DNA of 64,000 nt from Alistipes sp. Zagget8 (GTDB lineage Bacteria > Bacteroidota > Bacteroidia > Bacteroidales > Rikenellaceae): the NCBI GenBank assembly GCA_001941065.1, contig MSHJ01000011.1:124001-188000 (forward strand), in the 5' to 3' direction. The notes beneath the pieces were generated by a model. It did no database searches. It saw only the letters and a program-made list of their open reading frames with translations, and was not told where the DNA came from. Positions 51,801 to 59,869 of this stretch are shown here, one piece after another; the first letter of the stretch is position 1; each line of letters starts with the position of its first letter. The translations under genes were made by a program, and so were the position numbers.

Positions 51801-52068
51801 CAACTACACCAAATTCTCGGATGCCTTCCTCGAGAAAGGCGACTACCTGCGTCTGAAGAATATCACGCTGGGCTATACGCTGCCCAAGCACATCGCCCGC
51901 TATATCGGTCTGACGAACGGTTCGCTGCGTGTCTATGTCAGCATCGACAACGTCGCTACGATCACCGGTTATTCGGGGATCGATCCCGAGGTGGGCAACT
52001 ACGGTCTTGATGCCGGTATTTATCCGTCGTCGCGCTTCTTCAACTTCGGTGTAAACCTCAACTTCTAA
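48880..52068 (+). CDS. susC: SusC/RagA-family TonB-linked outer-membrane transporter
   Basis: A 1062-residue protein: signal peptide ending LILPAQAQ, a CarboxypepD_reg-like domain (VTGRLTDTGQNPLIGASVIE to NRTQIDVTLEED), then VVAIGYGSQRKEDLSMAVTT, the plug with ADLGTLLQGRMPGVTILQSG and LIVVDGVPNAPYSVEDVETV (SusC signatures), and the TonB-dependent barrel ending in SRFFNFGVNLNF. SusC imports oligosaccharides through the outer membrane with TonB energy. There is no STN domain, so no ECF/anti-sigma signalling through it. The partner SusD follows after 12 bases. Confidence 0.97.
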   Translation: MEMNLTFTGKRRRIVCFLLMSLLSCMLILPAQAQDRVTVTGRLTDTGQNPLIGASVIERGTTNGVTTDVNGRYQIAVAKNATLDFSFVGYKTQSVSVVNRTQIDVTLEEDAMMIGEVVAIGYGSQRKEDLSMAVTTVKVDEAARSRAADLGTLLQGRMPGVTILQSGGDPMRKASFSIRGRGSKGEDDDPTSGDGVLIVVDGVPNAPYSVEDVETVTVLKDAASAAIYGASVGSSGVILITTRKAEAGKMRVNVNASIGVQKAMNLPNMLNAQQYCDVWAKAVSNSVNGSLPNLANPEVYAGANVTRTDWLDEIFRTAMTQHYGISLSGGTEKISSILSVTYDKKEGTIMNTWSESLGAKLYTDLRPTKWLKVSEHISFEYLDGQGKVNRSHTGPILGAMWFPSSASVYDRDADGNIIYDDNGKPKYGGIASSADMAAGVVGPNVVNPVAQLETMHSRSPEMRFFSTTSFEVKPVRGLTLKSDFTADLDVLETDAFQPVIDVPGGSTTTLREQEHTRTFHYLWETTATYAEVFGKHHISAMAGFTTDYKKLRLYDFRTQNYPSDTWDKYQNLWQNGSWYRDPTENYFEYAMVSFLARLGYSFDDRYFLTASIRRDASSKLPSSKNYDWFPAVSGAWKLSSEKFFANSSLAKVFDLVKIRAGWGMVGNVDLYPNTSSVDVPLSIYPDGSLIGGNTVYGSYYDTIANPGATWETTVQTSAGIDLTLLKNTLDISVDYYNKETRDLVDYLPTPPQMGVTTSPMGNMGRVTNKGWEFSVAYHNTAAQGKLNYNVWGSFSTNKSNVEEYGSQPLVRHDNPNINSTAILYSGVGHPWYSYYIYRTDGIFRSQEEIDRYVSKNAETGEVMQVQPNAKVGDLKFIDTNGDGVITDADKVLTGCYTPKQTFSFGASLDWKGFDFSFMFQGVAGNYIYNGTKQMGMNGHGSDYGNLIEDVFNTWDFNPSGSKYPRLGLAEDNNGNYTKFSDAFLEKGDYLRLKNITLGYTLPKHIARYIGLTNGSLRVYVSIDNVATITGYSGIDPEVGNYGLDAGIYPSSRFFNFGVNLNF

Positions 52069-52080
52069 ATTTTAAGGACC

Positions 52081-53715
52081 ATGAAAAAAATCATATTCAG
52101 TATTTGCCTGGTCGTCAGCGTTCTCGCCATGTCGGGGTGTGCCGATTTCCTCGAGCGGGAAACCTACGGCAAAGACGAGACCTGGAAGACGCAAGAGGAC
52201 GTCATGCAGGCCATATACGGGCTCTACCATTTCGTCTCTCCCTATTGGAGCGAAGAGATCTGCGGCCGCGGCCACATGTGGCTGGAGTGTGCCAGCGACA
52301 ACATCCTGATCGGCCGTGACCGTGCGTCGGTGGACGAAATCCGCGAATTCCACATGTCGCCGTCGAACGACAACGACGTGTCGTACGTCTGGGAGGTGAT
52401 GTACCAGAACGTGGCGAAAGCCAACAACATCATCAAGCTCGTTCCCGACATGAGTCTCGATGGATCGTTTAAGAACCAGGCGCTGGGAACGGCCCTCTTT
52501 TTCCGCGGATTCTCGATGCTGTGGATGGTGCCTTACTACGGCGACGACACCAACGGCGGTATTCCGATCATCACCGACGAGACGCCGACCGACGAGATCG
52601 ACTCTCCGCGCCCGTCGCATGTGCTCCAGAATTACGACCAGATCATCGCGGATTTCCGCGAGGCAGGCGACAAGCTGCCTTACTATTCGGAGCTTCCGGC
52701 CGACCAAATCGGTCTTCCGCACAAGGCTGCGGCCTGGGCCTATGCTGCCCGTGCGGCGCTTTACGCTTCGATGTACAATTCGAAATATTACGATGTCGTG
52801 ATCGAGATGTGCGACAAGGTCATGGGTATGACCGGAGCCGACAAGCGATCGCTTTACATCGATTCGTCGGACAAGTCCAAATCCTACGCCAACCTCTGGC
52901 GCAAGGAGCAGAACCACTCGTCGGAGTACATCTTCTCCCTGGAGGGCAGCAATACCAACGGCGCCCGCTACCACGGCGTATCGTTCGTCAATGCCGGCTG
53001 GGGCTTCTACAATACGTGGGGCTATTATACGCCGAGTCTGGAACTTTACAAGGCTTTCGAGGAGGGCGATACGCGCCGCGATGCGACGATCCTCTCGCCG
53101 GGCCAGCACATCCAGTTCATGGGATGGGATATTCTTTTCGCCGGCTACTCGCCCGACGGTTCCGTCACGTCGATATCCAACAGAACCACGGCCCACGTAT
53201 CGGCCGGCATGGTCTTGCGTAAGTTCATGTCTCCGTGGGAGACGGGCAGTTACAGCGAGGTTTCCAGCCTGCGCGACAAGCTCTGGAATTCGCTCAACTG
53301 CTGCCTGATGCGCTATGCCGATGTGATGTTGATGAAGGCCGAGGCGCTGATCTGGACCAAGGGCGAAGGCGACAGCGAGGCCAAGGAGCTGCTCAACGAC
53401 ATCCGCGAGCGTGCCGGTCTGCCCCGCAACAGCCAGGCTACCAAGGCTCAGCTGCAGAACGAGCGCCGCTGTGAACTCGCCTTCGAATTCCAGCCCAGCC
53501 GGTTTGTGGACGTAGTCCGCTGGGGGTTGGCTCCGACGCTGCTTACGCCGGCGCTGCACAGTGTCATTTCAAAAGGTGTAAACGGTCAGATCGTCACCGA
53601 AGAGGTCGAGGTCTATCCGGCCCGCACGTACAATCCTACGTATAACAAGGTGTTCCCCATTCCGGAGCGAGCCTTCACCGGTACGGAAAACCTGACACAG
53701 AACAAGGGGTATTAA
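52081..53715 (+). CDS. susD: SusD/RagB-family glycan-binding lipoprotein
   Basis: The N-terminus MKKIIFSICLVVSVLAMSGC is a lipoprotein signal with lipobox MSGC. The mature part has SusD features: TWKTQEDVMQAIYGLYHFVS, the TPR-like helices (KANNIIKLVPDMSLD, GTALFFRGFSMLWMVPYYG), and the C-terminal RYADVMLMKAEALIWTKGEG, NDIRERAGLPRN, ERRCELAFEFQPSRFVDVVR and YPIPE-like VFPIPERAF. It caps the SusC barrel and binds the glycan on the cell surface. The 544-residue length is typical. Ligand unknown. Confidence 0.97.
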   Translation: MKKIIFSICLVVSVLAMSGCADFLERETYGKDETWKTQEDVMQAIYGLYHFVSPYWSEEICGRGHMWLECASDNILIGRDRASVDEIREFHMSPSNDNDVSYVWEVMYQNVAKANNIIKLVPDMSLDGSFKNQALGTALFFRGFSMLWMVPYYGDDTNGGIPIITDETPTDEIDSPRPSHVLQNYDQIIADFREAGDKLPYYSELPADQIGLPHKAAAWAYAARAALYASMYNSKYYDVVIEMCDKVMGMTGADKRSLYIDSSDKSKSYANLWRKEQNHSSEYIFSLEGSNTNGARYHGVSFVNAGWGFYNTWGYYTPSLELYKAFEEGDTRRDATILSPGQHIQFMGWDILFAGYSPDGSVTSISNRTTAHVSAGMVLRKFMSPWETGSYSEVSSLRDKLWNSLNCCLMRYADVMLMKAEALIWTKGEGDSEAKELLNDIRERAGLPRNSQATKAQLQNERRCELAFEFQPSRFVDVVRWGLAPTLLTPALHSVISKGVNGQIVTEEVEVYPARTYNPTYNKVFPIPERAFTGTENLTQNKGY

Positions 53716-53739
53716 CCGATGCAAATTCGATATAAGCGT

Positions 53740-54561
53740 ATGAAAATCTATAAATATATATTGGGAGCGCTCCTGCTGTCGGGCCTGACCCTCCCGCTGA
53801 CGAATGTACGGGCACAGGATGTACATCTCAAGTGCCTGGAGTGGAATGTCAAGGCGCTGGAGTTCTATAACAACAGCAACGTGAGCAAGGACATCAGCCG
53901 TTTCGTCGCCCTGATTCAGGAACAGCAGGCGGAAATCGTCTTCTTCAACGAGTTCGAGACCCTGTCCGGTGCGATGTTCCTCAAGGAGAAAGCGAACGAG
54001 TTCGCCAAAGAACTCGGGATGTACTCGTTTTTCATCCATTCCTACAATAAGAGCGACGGCTACTACGGCAATGTGATTCTGTCGAAATATCCGATCGTGA
54101 ATACAGGCCGCGTGCTGCTCGGCATGTATGAGGGCGCCGACCAGCGTTCGGCGGGCTGGGCTGATGTTCTGGTTCCGACCGATTCGCATCCCGAGGGCGT
54201 GAAGGTGCGTATTGTCTGCACCCACCTCGATGCTTTCGGCGGCAACGTGACCTGCCTCGAACAGGCCAAGGAAGTGCTCGAGTATGCCATACAGCCGGCC
54301 GTGGACGAAGGTATTCCCGTACTGCTGGCGGGCGATATGAACTGCGGCGTTTCGTCCTCTGCGATTGCGGAATATGTGAAATCGGGAGACCGGCTCTGCA
54401 ACAACGACGGGACTTACGAACGAAGCAGCAAACTCGACTATCTGATCGGCTTTCCGAAACAGAAATGGACCTGCACGGACTATCAGGTGATCCGCACTAC
54501 CGAGGCGGACGCGCTCTCCGACCACAGCCCCATTACCGGTACGGCCGTGCTGAAAAATTAG
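53740..54561 (+). CDS. endonuclease/exonuclease/phosphatase-family secreted enzyme (2)
   Basis: The ATG at 53740 gives the signal peptide MKIYKYILGALLLSGLTLPL, cleaved near VRAQ; an earlier ATG at 53719 would add a charged heptapeptide. EEP motifs are CLEWNVKALEFY (Asn), FFNEFET (Glu), VCTHLDAFGGN (His), LLAGDMNCGVSSS (Asp, Asn) and LSDHSPITG. It differs from the first EEP enzyme of this region in signal type and sequence, so it is not a recent duplicate. Its place directly after SusD suggests action on the glycan captured at the surface, such as removing a phosphate or phosphodiester group. Confidence 0.9.
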   Translation: MKIYKYILGALLLSGLTLPLTNVRAQDVHLKCLEWNVKALEFYNNSNVSKDISRFVALIQEQQAEIVFFNEFETLSGAMFLKEKANEFAKELGMYSFFIHSYNKSDGYYGNVILSKYPIVNTGRVLLGMYEGADQRSAGWADVLVPTDSHPEGVKVRIVCTHLDAFGGNVTCLEQAKEVLEYAIQPAVDEGIPVLLAGDMNCGVSSSAIAEYVKSGDRLCNNDGTYERSSKLDYLIGFPKQKWTCTDYQVIRTTEADALSDHSPITGTAVLKN

Positions 54562-54590
54562 CGTCTGTAGAACCGAAGTAAATCAAAGCG

Positions 54591-55433
54591 ATGAAAAACA
54601 TGAAAACATACATTTCGATTTTCCTGTCCTTTGCGATGGCGGCTCCGCTCCTTACGGGCTGCGACAACGGGCTGGACGAATATCCTTCGGATGCTCCGAT
54701 TCCGGCTCCGTCGGATAAGTTTACGACCAACGTGCAATTCGTGTCCTTGTTGAGCGACGCTTCGCTCGGAACGGGTTACATCGATTACCTCAATGCGCTC
54801 GACGACAAAAATGCGTGGATGACGATCATCGACCGCGTCGACGACGGCAATCAGGCTGCCGTTATGAAAGCCGCATGGGATACGGAGCGTTGGATGACCT
54901 TTGCCTTTAACAAAATGGCCAATAAGAAGGCGGAGGGCAGCATGCTCTATCTGGGTCCCTGGGGAACGCTGAATACCTATATCACCGGTGCGACCGGTGT
55001 TCCCTCGGGCAGCGGCTGTTATGTGACCGAGGTGAAAACGAAGCTGGCCGGCGTTCGTTCCGACAAGGACGAAGACGGTGTGGTGACCGGTACGAAGGAC
55101 GTATCGTTCGATGTCAATTTCCTGACGGCGCGTTTCGAGACGGCGGATCAGATTGCGGCTTTTGGCGGCGGGAACGGCGTACTGCGTTCGTTCTACGACC
55201 AGACCATGTCGCTGCTGATGATCGGAACGGTCAAGAACGACCTGTTCGCACAGCTGGAATCGGCGGCGCAGTCCGCTTCCGGAAGCTATGCCCTCAAGGT
55301 CATCAACGTGGCTGCCGGATCGCAGTATACGATCTTCATGCTGACCGAGGAGCGTTTCTGGGGCTTCAATGGGGTTGAAACGAAATCGCTCACCGGCGGA
55401 ATCTCGGCATACAACATCAGTGTGATGTGGTAA
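54591..55433 (+). CDS. uncharacterised lipoprotein, positional surface glycan-binding protein
   Basis: A 280-residue protein with a lipoprotein signal (TYISIFLSFAMAAPLLTGC, then DNGLDEYPSD). The mature sequence is rich in beta-type segments and small residues (LYLGPWGTLNTYITGATGVP, GCYVTEVKTKLAG, YALKVINVAAGSQYTIFML) and ends in GGISAYNISVMW. I do not recognise its family. Its place, last in a SusC-SusD transcript, is where SusE/SusF-like glycan-binding proteins usually are; this role is inferred from place only. Either ATG at 54591 or 54600 is possible as start. A shared terminator follows. Confidence 0.65.
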   Translation: MKNMKTYISIFLSFAMAAPLLTGCDNGLDEYPSDAPIPAPSDKFTTNVQFVSLLSDASLGTGYIDYLNALDDKNAWMTIIDRVDDGNQAAVMKAAWDTERWMTFAFNKMANKKAEGSMLYLGPWGTLNTYITGATGVPSGSGCYVTEVKTKLAGVRSDKDEDGVVTGTKDVSFDVNFLTARFETADQIAAFGGGNGVLRSFYDQTMSLLMIGTVKNDLFAQLESAAQSASGSYALKVINVAAGSQYTIFMLTEERFWGFNGVETKSLTGGISAYNISVMW

Positions 55434-55490
55434 TTGGATTCGGGGGGGGGCAGGCATTGTCGCTCCCCTCGGTCCGGTTGCGGAATGGAA

Positions 55491-55522
55491 AAGGGCGGAC
55501 TGTCAGGTCCGCCCTTTTTTTT
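55491..55522. terminator. bidirectional intrinsic terminator
   Basis: AGGGCGGAC (55492-55500) pairs with GTCCGCCCT (55507-55515), followed by a T run on the plus strand and preceded by AAAA, which gives a short T run on the minus strand. It ends the SusC operon and the convergent DUF4139 gene. A run of nine G at 55442-55450 lies just before it. Confidence 0.9.
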
Positions 55523-55537
55523 CGTCCTGCCCGCGGG

Positions 55538-57445
55538 TCATTCGATTGCCAGGCTCCGGCCTTTGGGGTATTTCACCGTGTAGCGCAGCCGCAGTTCGCG
55601 CTGCTCGCCGGGTTTGAGCTCCAGCCGCCAGGTGACCGTGCCGCTGTTCTTGTCCAACGTTCCGCCGCTCAGCTCCTCCTCGGTGACGGAGATCGTGCTG
55701 TTGCGCGACACGGGCAGCTGGTCCGCGAGCATCAGCACCACGGGTTCCGTGCGGGTGTTGCGGACGGTGAGTTTCCACCCCATGCTCTGGGTCTGGTTCG
55801 AACCGATGGCCCGGCGTGCCGCGTAGTCGCTCTCCTTCGTGCGCTCGATGCGGATGCCCCGGTCGCGGCCCATCGAGAAGCGGAGGGTGTCGCCGGCCTC
55901 CCGGGGGCTGAGGATGCTCTTGCCGACGAACGTGTTTTCGAAATAGACGTTGGCTTCGCCTTCCAGCAGGTTGAGTTTCGCCCAATCGGTGGCTTCGGCC
56001 ACGAGGAAGGCGTCTTTGTCGATTTTCGGCGTCGACTGGTAGGTGTATGTCGCCGGGAGCCGGTAGCGCCCGATCTCGGCCGCCACGCTCTTGCCGTCCG
56101 AAGGGATGGTGTAGGGCTGCTTGATTTCGAATTCGTAGCCCAGCTGGGTCTGGGTCTGCTCCACCTCCATCATACCGCTTATGTCGCTCTCTTCGGCGAC
56201 GGCCATTTCCATTTGCGGGGCCGCCTTGCCGCGCACCCGCAGGCCGGCCGCCTTGCCCGTGAGGGCCGCGGCGGAACTGCTTCCGTAACCCACGACGACG
56301 ACTTCGTCCAGTTGCGTATTATCCTCCTGCAACATGACGTTCATCGTATTGCCGGCGATGGCGCGGGTCTGGGGTTTGTAGCCGATGTAGTTGAACTGCA
56401 GGCTCGACGCTCCGTTGGGCACGGTGACCGAATAACGTCCCTGCACATCGGTCGAGGTGCCGACCGTGGTGCCCGGAACCATCACGGTCGCTCCGGGCAG
56501 GGGTTCGCGCTGTTGGTCGAATACCGTTCCCGACACGGTGTTGCTCGTCAGGTTGAGGTTATAACGGGGCGGCGCCATGCCGTAATCGAGCCACCAGGTC
56601 TTCAGCTGCGGGGCGATGCTTCCCGTCGTGGGGTTCGACGAGGAGAGCGTCAGGTTGACGTTCTTCCACTCCTCTTTGGTGTTCTGGAAAATATTGGCCT
56701 TGTAGGCGATTTCCACGGGTTCCGACAACCCGCCCGAGCGGATGTCGTAGGAGGGGAACCACCCGGCGTTGCGGACGTAGTAGGTCAGCGTGAATGCCCC
56801 TTTGCAGGCCGCCGGGGCTTCGATCCGCACCTCCACCTCGCTCATCGGTGCCGACTGTTTGCCGCCCAGCTGGGCCAACTCCGCGAGAACCTGCTGTTCG
56901 CGTTTGTTCAGCGCCTGCACCTGCCCGTCCAGTTCGAGCGCCTTGCGCTTGAGCTCCTGCAGACGCGCGGCGTAGTATTCGTTGAGTTCCCGGATGGCCG
57001 CCAGCGAGGTCGCCACATTGCGGTTGCCGACCGAGCAGTTGATTTTCAGCAGTTCGTTTTCGGCGTCGATCACCTCGCTTGCGGCCTGTTGGTTCAGGGT
57101 CTGCTGCCGGATTTTGGCGAGTTCCTGCTCCAGCGCCTTCTGGCGGACGGAGCGTTCGAGGCTGTCGGTGTGGTTGAAGAGCCGGTTGACGGCCGTCACG
57201 GTGAATTTCCCTTTGGCGGCGACCTGCATGCTCTTGTCGTCGAGATAGGGCGAGAGGCCCGTGAACAGGACGGTCGAATTTCCGGCCGGGATGTCGATCT
57301 GTTTGGTGCGTGTCACCTGCGCCCCGTCGATGAAAAGGGTGACCTTCTCGACGGAGGTCTTCACCTTCGTCTGCCCCGAGACCGGAGCTGCGGCCGCTGC
57401 GCAGATGCCCAGCAGCAGCCATGCGATGCAATTCAGACGTGTCAT
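55538..57445 (-). CDS. DUF4139/DUF4140 (mucoidy-inhibitor-like) protein with embedded SusC-type regulatory domain
   Basis: A 635-residue exported protein (signal to about SGQ at residue 25). Residues 30-90 match DUF4140 (TSVEKVTLFIDGAQVTRTKQ), 95-195 form a long coiled coil, and DUF4139 starts near residue 205 (VEVRIEAPAACKGAFTLTYY, RNAGWFPSYDIRSGG). It is interrupted at about 304-440 by a CarboxypepD_reg-like domain (SGTVFDQQREPLPGATVMVP, then TDVQGRYSVTVPNGASSLQF) followed by TQLDEVVVVGYGSSSAAA, the string typical of SusC N-termini. DUF4139 continues to the C-terminus (LRFSMGRDRGIRIERTKE, WRLELKPGEQRELRLRYTV). Function unknown; it is convergent with the Sus unit. Confidence 0.87.
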   Translation of the reverse strand: MTRLNCIAWLLLGICAAAAAPVSGQTKVKTSVEKVTLFIDGAQVTRTKQIDIPAGNSTVLFTGLSPYLDDKSMQVAAKGKFTVTAVNRLFNHTDSLERSVRQKALEQELAKIRQQTLNQQAASEVIDAENELLKINCSVGNRNVATSLAAIRELNEYYAARLQELKRKALELDGQVQALNKREQQVLAELAQLGGKQSAPMSEVEVRIEAPAACKGAFTLTYYVRNAGWFPSYDIRSGGLSEPVEIAYKANIFQNTKEEWKNVNLTLSSSNPTTGSIAPQLKTWWLDYGMAPPRYNLNLTSNTVSGTVFDQQREPLPGATVMVPGTTVGTSTDVQGRYSVTVPNGASSLQFNYIGYKPQTRAIAGNTMNVMLQEDNTQLDEVVVVGYGSSSAAALTGKAAGLRVRGKAAPQMEMAVAEESDISGMMEVEQTQTQLGYEFEIKQPYTIPSDGKSVAAEIGRYRLPATYTYQSTPKIDKDAFLVAEATDWAKLNLLEGEANVYFENTFVGKSILSPREAGDTLRFSMGRDRGIRIERTKESDYAARRAIGSNQTQSMGWKLTVRNTRTEPVVLMLADQLPVSRNSTISVTEEELSGGTLDKNSGTVTWRLELKPGEQRELRLRYTVKYPKGRSLAIE

Positions 57446-57473
57446 AACGTTGTCCGTTTGGGTTTGTAACAGA

Positions 57474-57503
57474 CAAAGTTAGGAAAATATCCCGAACTGC
57501 CAA
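57474..57503 (-). promoter_or_regulatory. promoter of the DUF4139 gene
   Basis: On the minus strand TTG (57503-57501) and TAACTTTG (57481-57474) are 19 bases apart, a good Bacteroidetes promoter, with about 28 bases to the ATG. It lies between argH and the DUF4139 gene, so the latter is separate from the arginine operon. Confidence 0.7.
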
Positions 57504-57516
57504 CGATTCGCGCGCC

Positions 57517-58812
57517 CTATTCGAACTCCGCCATCACGCGCTCCATCTTCCGCCGGATTTCGGCGGTGCAGAGGTTGCCGATGCTTCCTTCGTGGGTGTG
57601 GTGCACCTCGCGGGTGGGGGTGTATTCGCCCTTCTGGACGGCGATGCCCACCTCCTTGTAGGCCTCGCGGAAAGGCGTGCCCGCCAGCACCATGCGGTTG
57701 ACATCCTCCACGGTGAAAAGGTAGTCGTATTTCCGGTCGTCGAGAATGTGCTCGTTGACGCGCAGGTGCGCCAGCATGAAATCGCACATCCGGAGCGTCC
57801 GTTTGATCTCGGTCGTCGCCGGGAAGAGAATGTCCTTCATCAGCTGCAGGTCGCGGTGATAACCCACCGGGAGGTTGGTCGTCAGCAGGGCGATTTCGTT
57901 GGGCACGGACTGGAGGCGGTTGCAGCGTCCGCGCATGATTTCGAAGACGTCGGGATTCTTCTTGTGGGGCATGATGCTCGACCCGGTGGTCAGCTCGTCA
58001 GGCAGCGAAATGAAACCGAAATTCTGGCTCATGAACAGGCAGGCGTCCATCGCCAGCCGGCCGATCGTCGCGGCCACGGCGGCGATGGCGGCCGCTGCGG
58101 CGCGTTCGCTCTTGCCGCGGCTCATCTGCGCGGCGACGACATTGTAGTGCAGGTCTTCGAATTCCAGCAGACGGGTGGTCATCGTGCGGTCCAGCGGGAA
58201 CGACGAGCCGTACCCGGCCGCCGACCCCAGCGGGTTCTGGTTGGCGATGTGCCACGCGGCGGCCACCAGACGCATGTCGTCGACGAGCGTCTCGGCATAG
58301 GCCCCGAACCACAGCCCGAACGACGAGGGCATGGCGATCTGCAGGTGAGTGTACCCCGGCATCAGCACCTCCTTGTAGCGTTCGCTCAGCTCCTGCAGGC
58401 GGTCGAAGACGGCCTGCACGGCGTCGGCCGTCTGCCGCAGTTCGTCGCGCAGGAACAATTTGAGGTCCACCAGCACCTGGTCGTTGCGCGAACGTCCCGA
58501 ATGAATCTTCTTGCCTGCGTCGCCCAGCCGGCGGGTGAGCATCAGTTCGACCTGCGAATGTACGTCCTCCGTGCCGGGTTCGATTTCGAAACGCCCGGCT
58601 TCGATCTCCGCGGCGATCTCCTTCAGGCCTGCGGTCAGCACGGCCAGCTCTCCGGCGCTCAGCAGCCCGATTTTTTCCAGCATGGCGATATGGGCCAGCG
58701 ACCCTTCGACGTCGTACCGCGCCAGCCGCATATCCAGCTCGCGGTCGTCGCCCACGGTGTATTCCTCGATCATCTTGTCGGGTTCGAACCCCTTATCCCA
58801 AAGTTTTGCCAT
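57517..58812 (-). CDS. argH: argininosuccinate lyase
   Basis: ArgH splits argininosuccinate into arginine and fumarate, the last step of arginine synthesis. The 431-residue protein of the fumarase/aspartase superfamily has the signature GSSIMPHKKNPDVFEIMRGR (with the catalytic Ser loop), VEGSLAHIAMLEKIGL, HSGRSRNDQVLVDLKLFLRD and GYTHLQIAMPSSFGLWFGAY. It is somewhat shorter than E. coli ArgH (457) but keeps all motifs. The ATG lies within the end of the deacetylase gene (20-base overlap), so translation is coupled. It is the last arginine gene. Confidence 0.97.
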   Translation of the reverse strand: MAKLWDKGFEPDKMIEEYTVGDDRELDMRLARYDVEGSLAHIAMLEKIGLLSAGELAVLTAGLKEIAAEIEAGRFEIEPGTEDVHSQVELMLTRRLGDAGKKIHSGRSRNDQVLVDLKLFLRDELRQTADAVQAVFDRLQELSERYKEVLMPGYTHLQIAMPSSFGLWFGAYAETLVDDMRLVAAAWHIANQNPLGSAAGYGSSFPLDRTMTTRLLEFEDLHYNVVAAQMSRGKSERAAAAAIAAVAATIGRLAMDACLFMSQNFGFISLPDELTTGSSIMPHKKNPDVFEIMRGRCNRLQSVPNEIALLTTNLPVGYHRDLQLMKDILFPATTEIKRTLRMCDFMLAHLRVNEHILDDRKYDYLFTVEDVNRMVLAGTPFREAYKEVGIAVQKGEYTPTREVHHTHEGSIGNLCTAEIRRKMERVMAEFE

Positions 58813-59869
58813 ATTCCAATGCTAATTTTTCGATGTAATTTTCGTAGACGGCGATTCCCTCTGCAATCTCCGTCAGCAACACGTATTCGTCCGCCGTGTG
58901 CGACCGCGATGACTGTCCGGGGCCCATCTTGAGCGACGGGAAGGGCATCAGCGCCATGTCCGAGGTCGTGGGCGACACATACGAGGTGCGTCCTGCGGTG
59001 CGTGCCGCCCGCATCAGCGGATGCTCCGCACCGAGCGCCGAGGCCCGGATGCGCGTCGAACGGGGCACGGCGTCGGAGCGGATGGCCGCCCGGAGTATTT
59101 CCACCGTCTCCTCGTTGGTGTAGGCGTCCGTCGTGCGGACGTCCGCGACGAAGCGGCAGGTGTCGGGCACCACGTTGTGTTGTGTCCCGGCCTCGATCTG
59201 GGTCACGGCGATGCCGATCGGCCCCAGCGGTTCCGACTCCCGTTCGAAGCGGAACGTGCGCAGCCGCGCGATGTCTTCCAGCGCGATGTAGAGGGCGTTC
59301 ACCCCCTCGCCGCGTGCCGCATGGCCGCTTTTGCCGTGCGCCGTGCAGTCCAGCACCACCAGTCCCCGTTCGCCTGCGGCGGCCTGCATGCCGGTCGGTT
59401 CGCCGACCAGCGCCATGTCTATATGCCCCAGCGCGGGCAGCAGGGCCCGCATCCCGTTCTCGCCCATGCACTCCTCCTCGGCCGAGACGGCCAGTACGAG
59501 GTTGAAGGGCAGCTTCCGCGTGCGAAAGGTCAGGAACGTCTGTATCAGACTTACCGCCGAAGCCCCTGCGTCGTTGCTTCCGAGTCCGTAGAGCCGGTCG
59601 CCTTCGATGGCCGGTGCAAACGGGTCGCGCGTGTACGAAGCCGCCGGGCGCACCGTGTCGTGGTGCGAGTTCAGAAGCAGCGTCGGACGTGCCGGATCGA
59701 ACCCTTCGGCCCGCACCCAGACATTGTTCGCCAGCCGTTCGGGCGCGGCGCCCCGCTCCGCCAGATACCCGAAAATCAGGTCTGCGGTGCGTGCTTCGTC
59801 GCGTGAGAGCGAAGGCGTTGCGATCAGCCTTTTCAGCAGTTCGACGGCATCTGTAACAGCTTTATCCAA
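58793..59869 (-). CDS. argE: M20-family acetyl/succinylornithine (or citrulline) deacylase
   Basis: M20 metallopeptidases deacylate amino acids with two zinc ions. Motifs seen are LLLNSHHDTVRP (zinc His and Asp), LYGLGSNDAGASAVSLI (bridging Asp), and LAVSAEEECMGENGM (general base Glu and zinc Glu). The 358-residue length fits. Its place between argB and argH, next to an ArgF'-type enzyme that uses N-acylated ornithine, means its substrate is probably N-acetyl- or N-succinylcitrulline rather than acetylornithine. The start is TTG: the only in-frame codons upstream before a stop are in an AT-rich tandem repeat and no ATG is available near. Confidence 0.9.
   Translation of the reverse strand: MDKAVTDAVELLKRLIATPSLSRDEARTADLIFGYLAERGAAPERLANNVWVRAEGFDPARPTLLLNSHHDTVRPAASYTRDPFAPAIEGDRLYGLGSNDAGASAVSLIQTFLTFRTRKLPFNLVLAVSAEEECMGENGMRALLPALGHIDMALVGEPTGMQAAAGERGLVVLDCTAHGKSGHAARGEGVNALYIALEDIARLRTFRFERESEPLGPIGIAVTQIEAGTQHNVVPDTCRFVADVRTTDAYTNEETVEILRAAIRSDAVPRSTRIRASALGAEHPLMRAARTAGRTSYVSPTTSDMALMPFPSLKMGPGQSSRSHTADEYVLLTEIAEGIAVYENYIEKLALEYGKTLG

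Noticed and set aside
55442..55450. Run of nine G after the last Sus-operon gene as a phase-variation tract
   Set aside because: It lies after the stop codon of the lipoprotein gene and before a terminator, so length changes would not shift any reading frame; a promoter role has no support.
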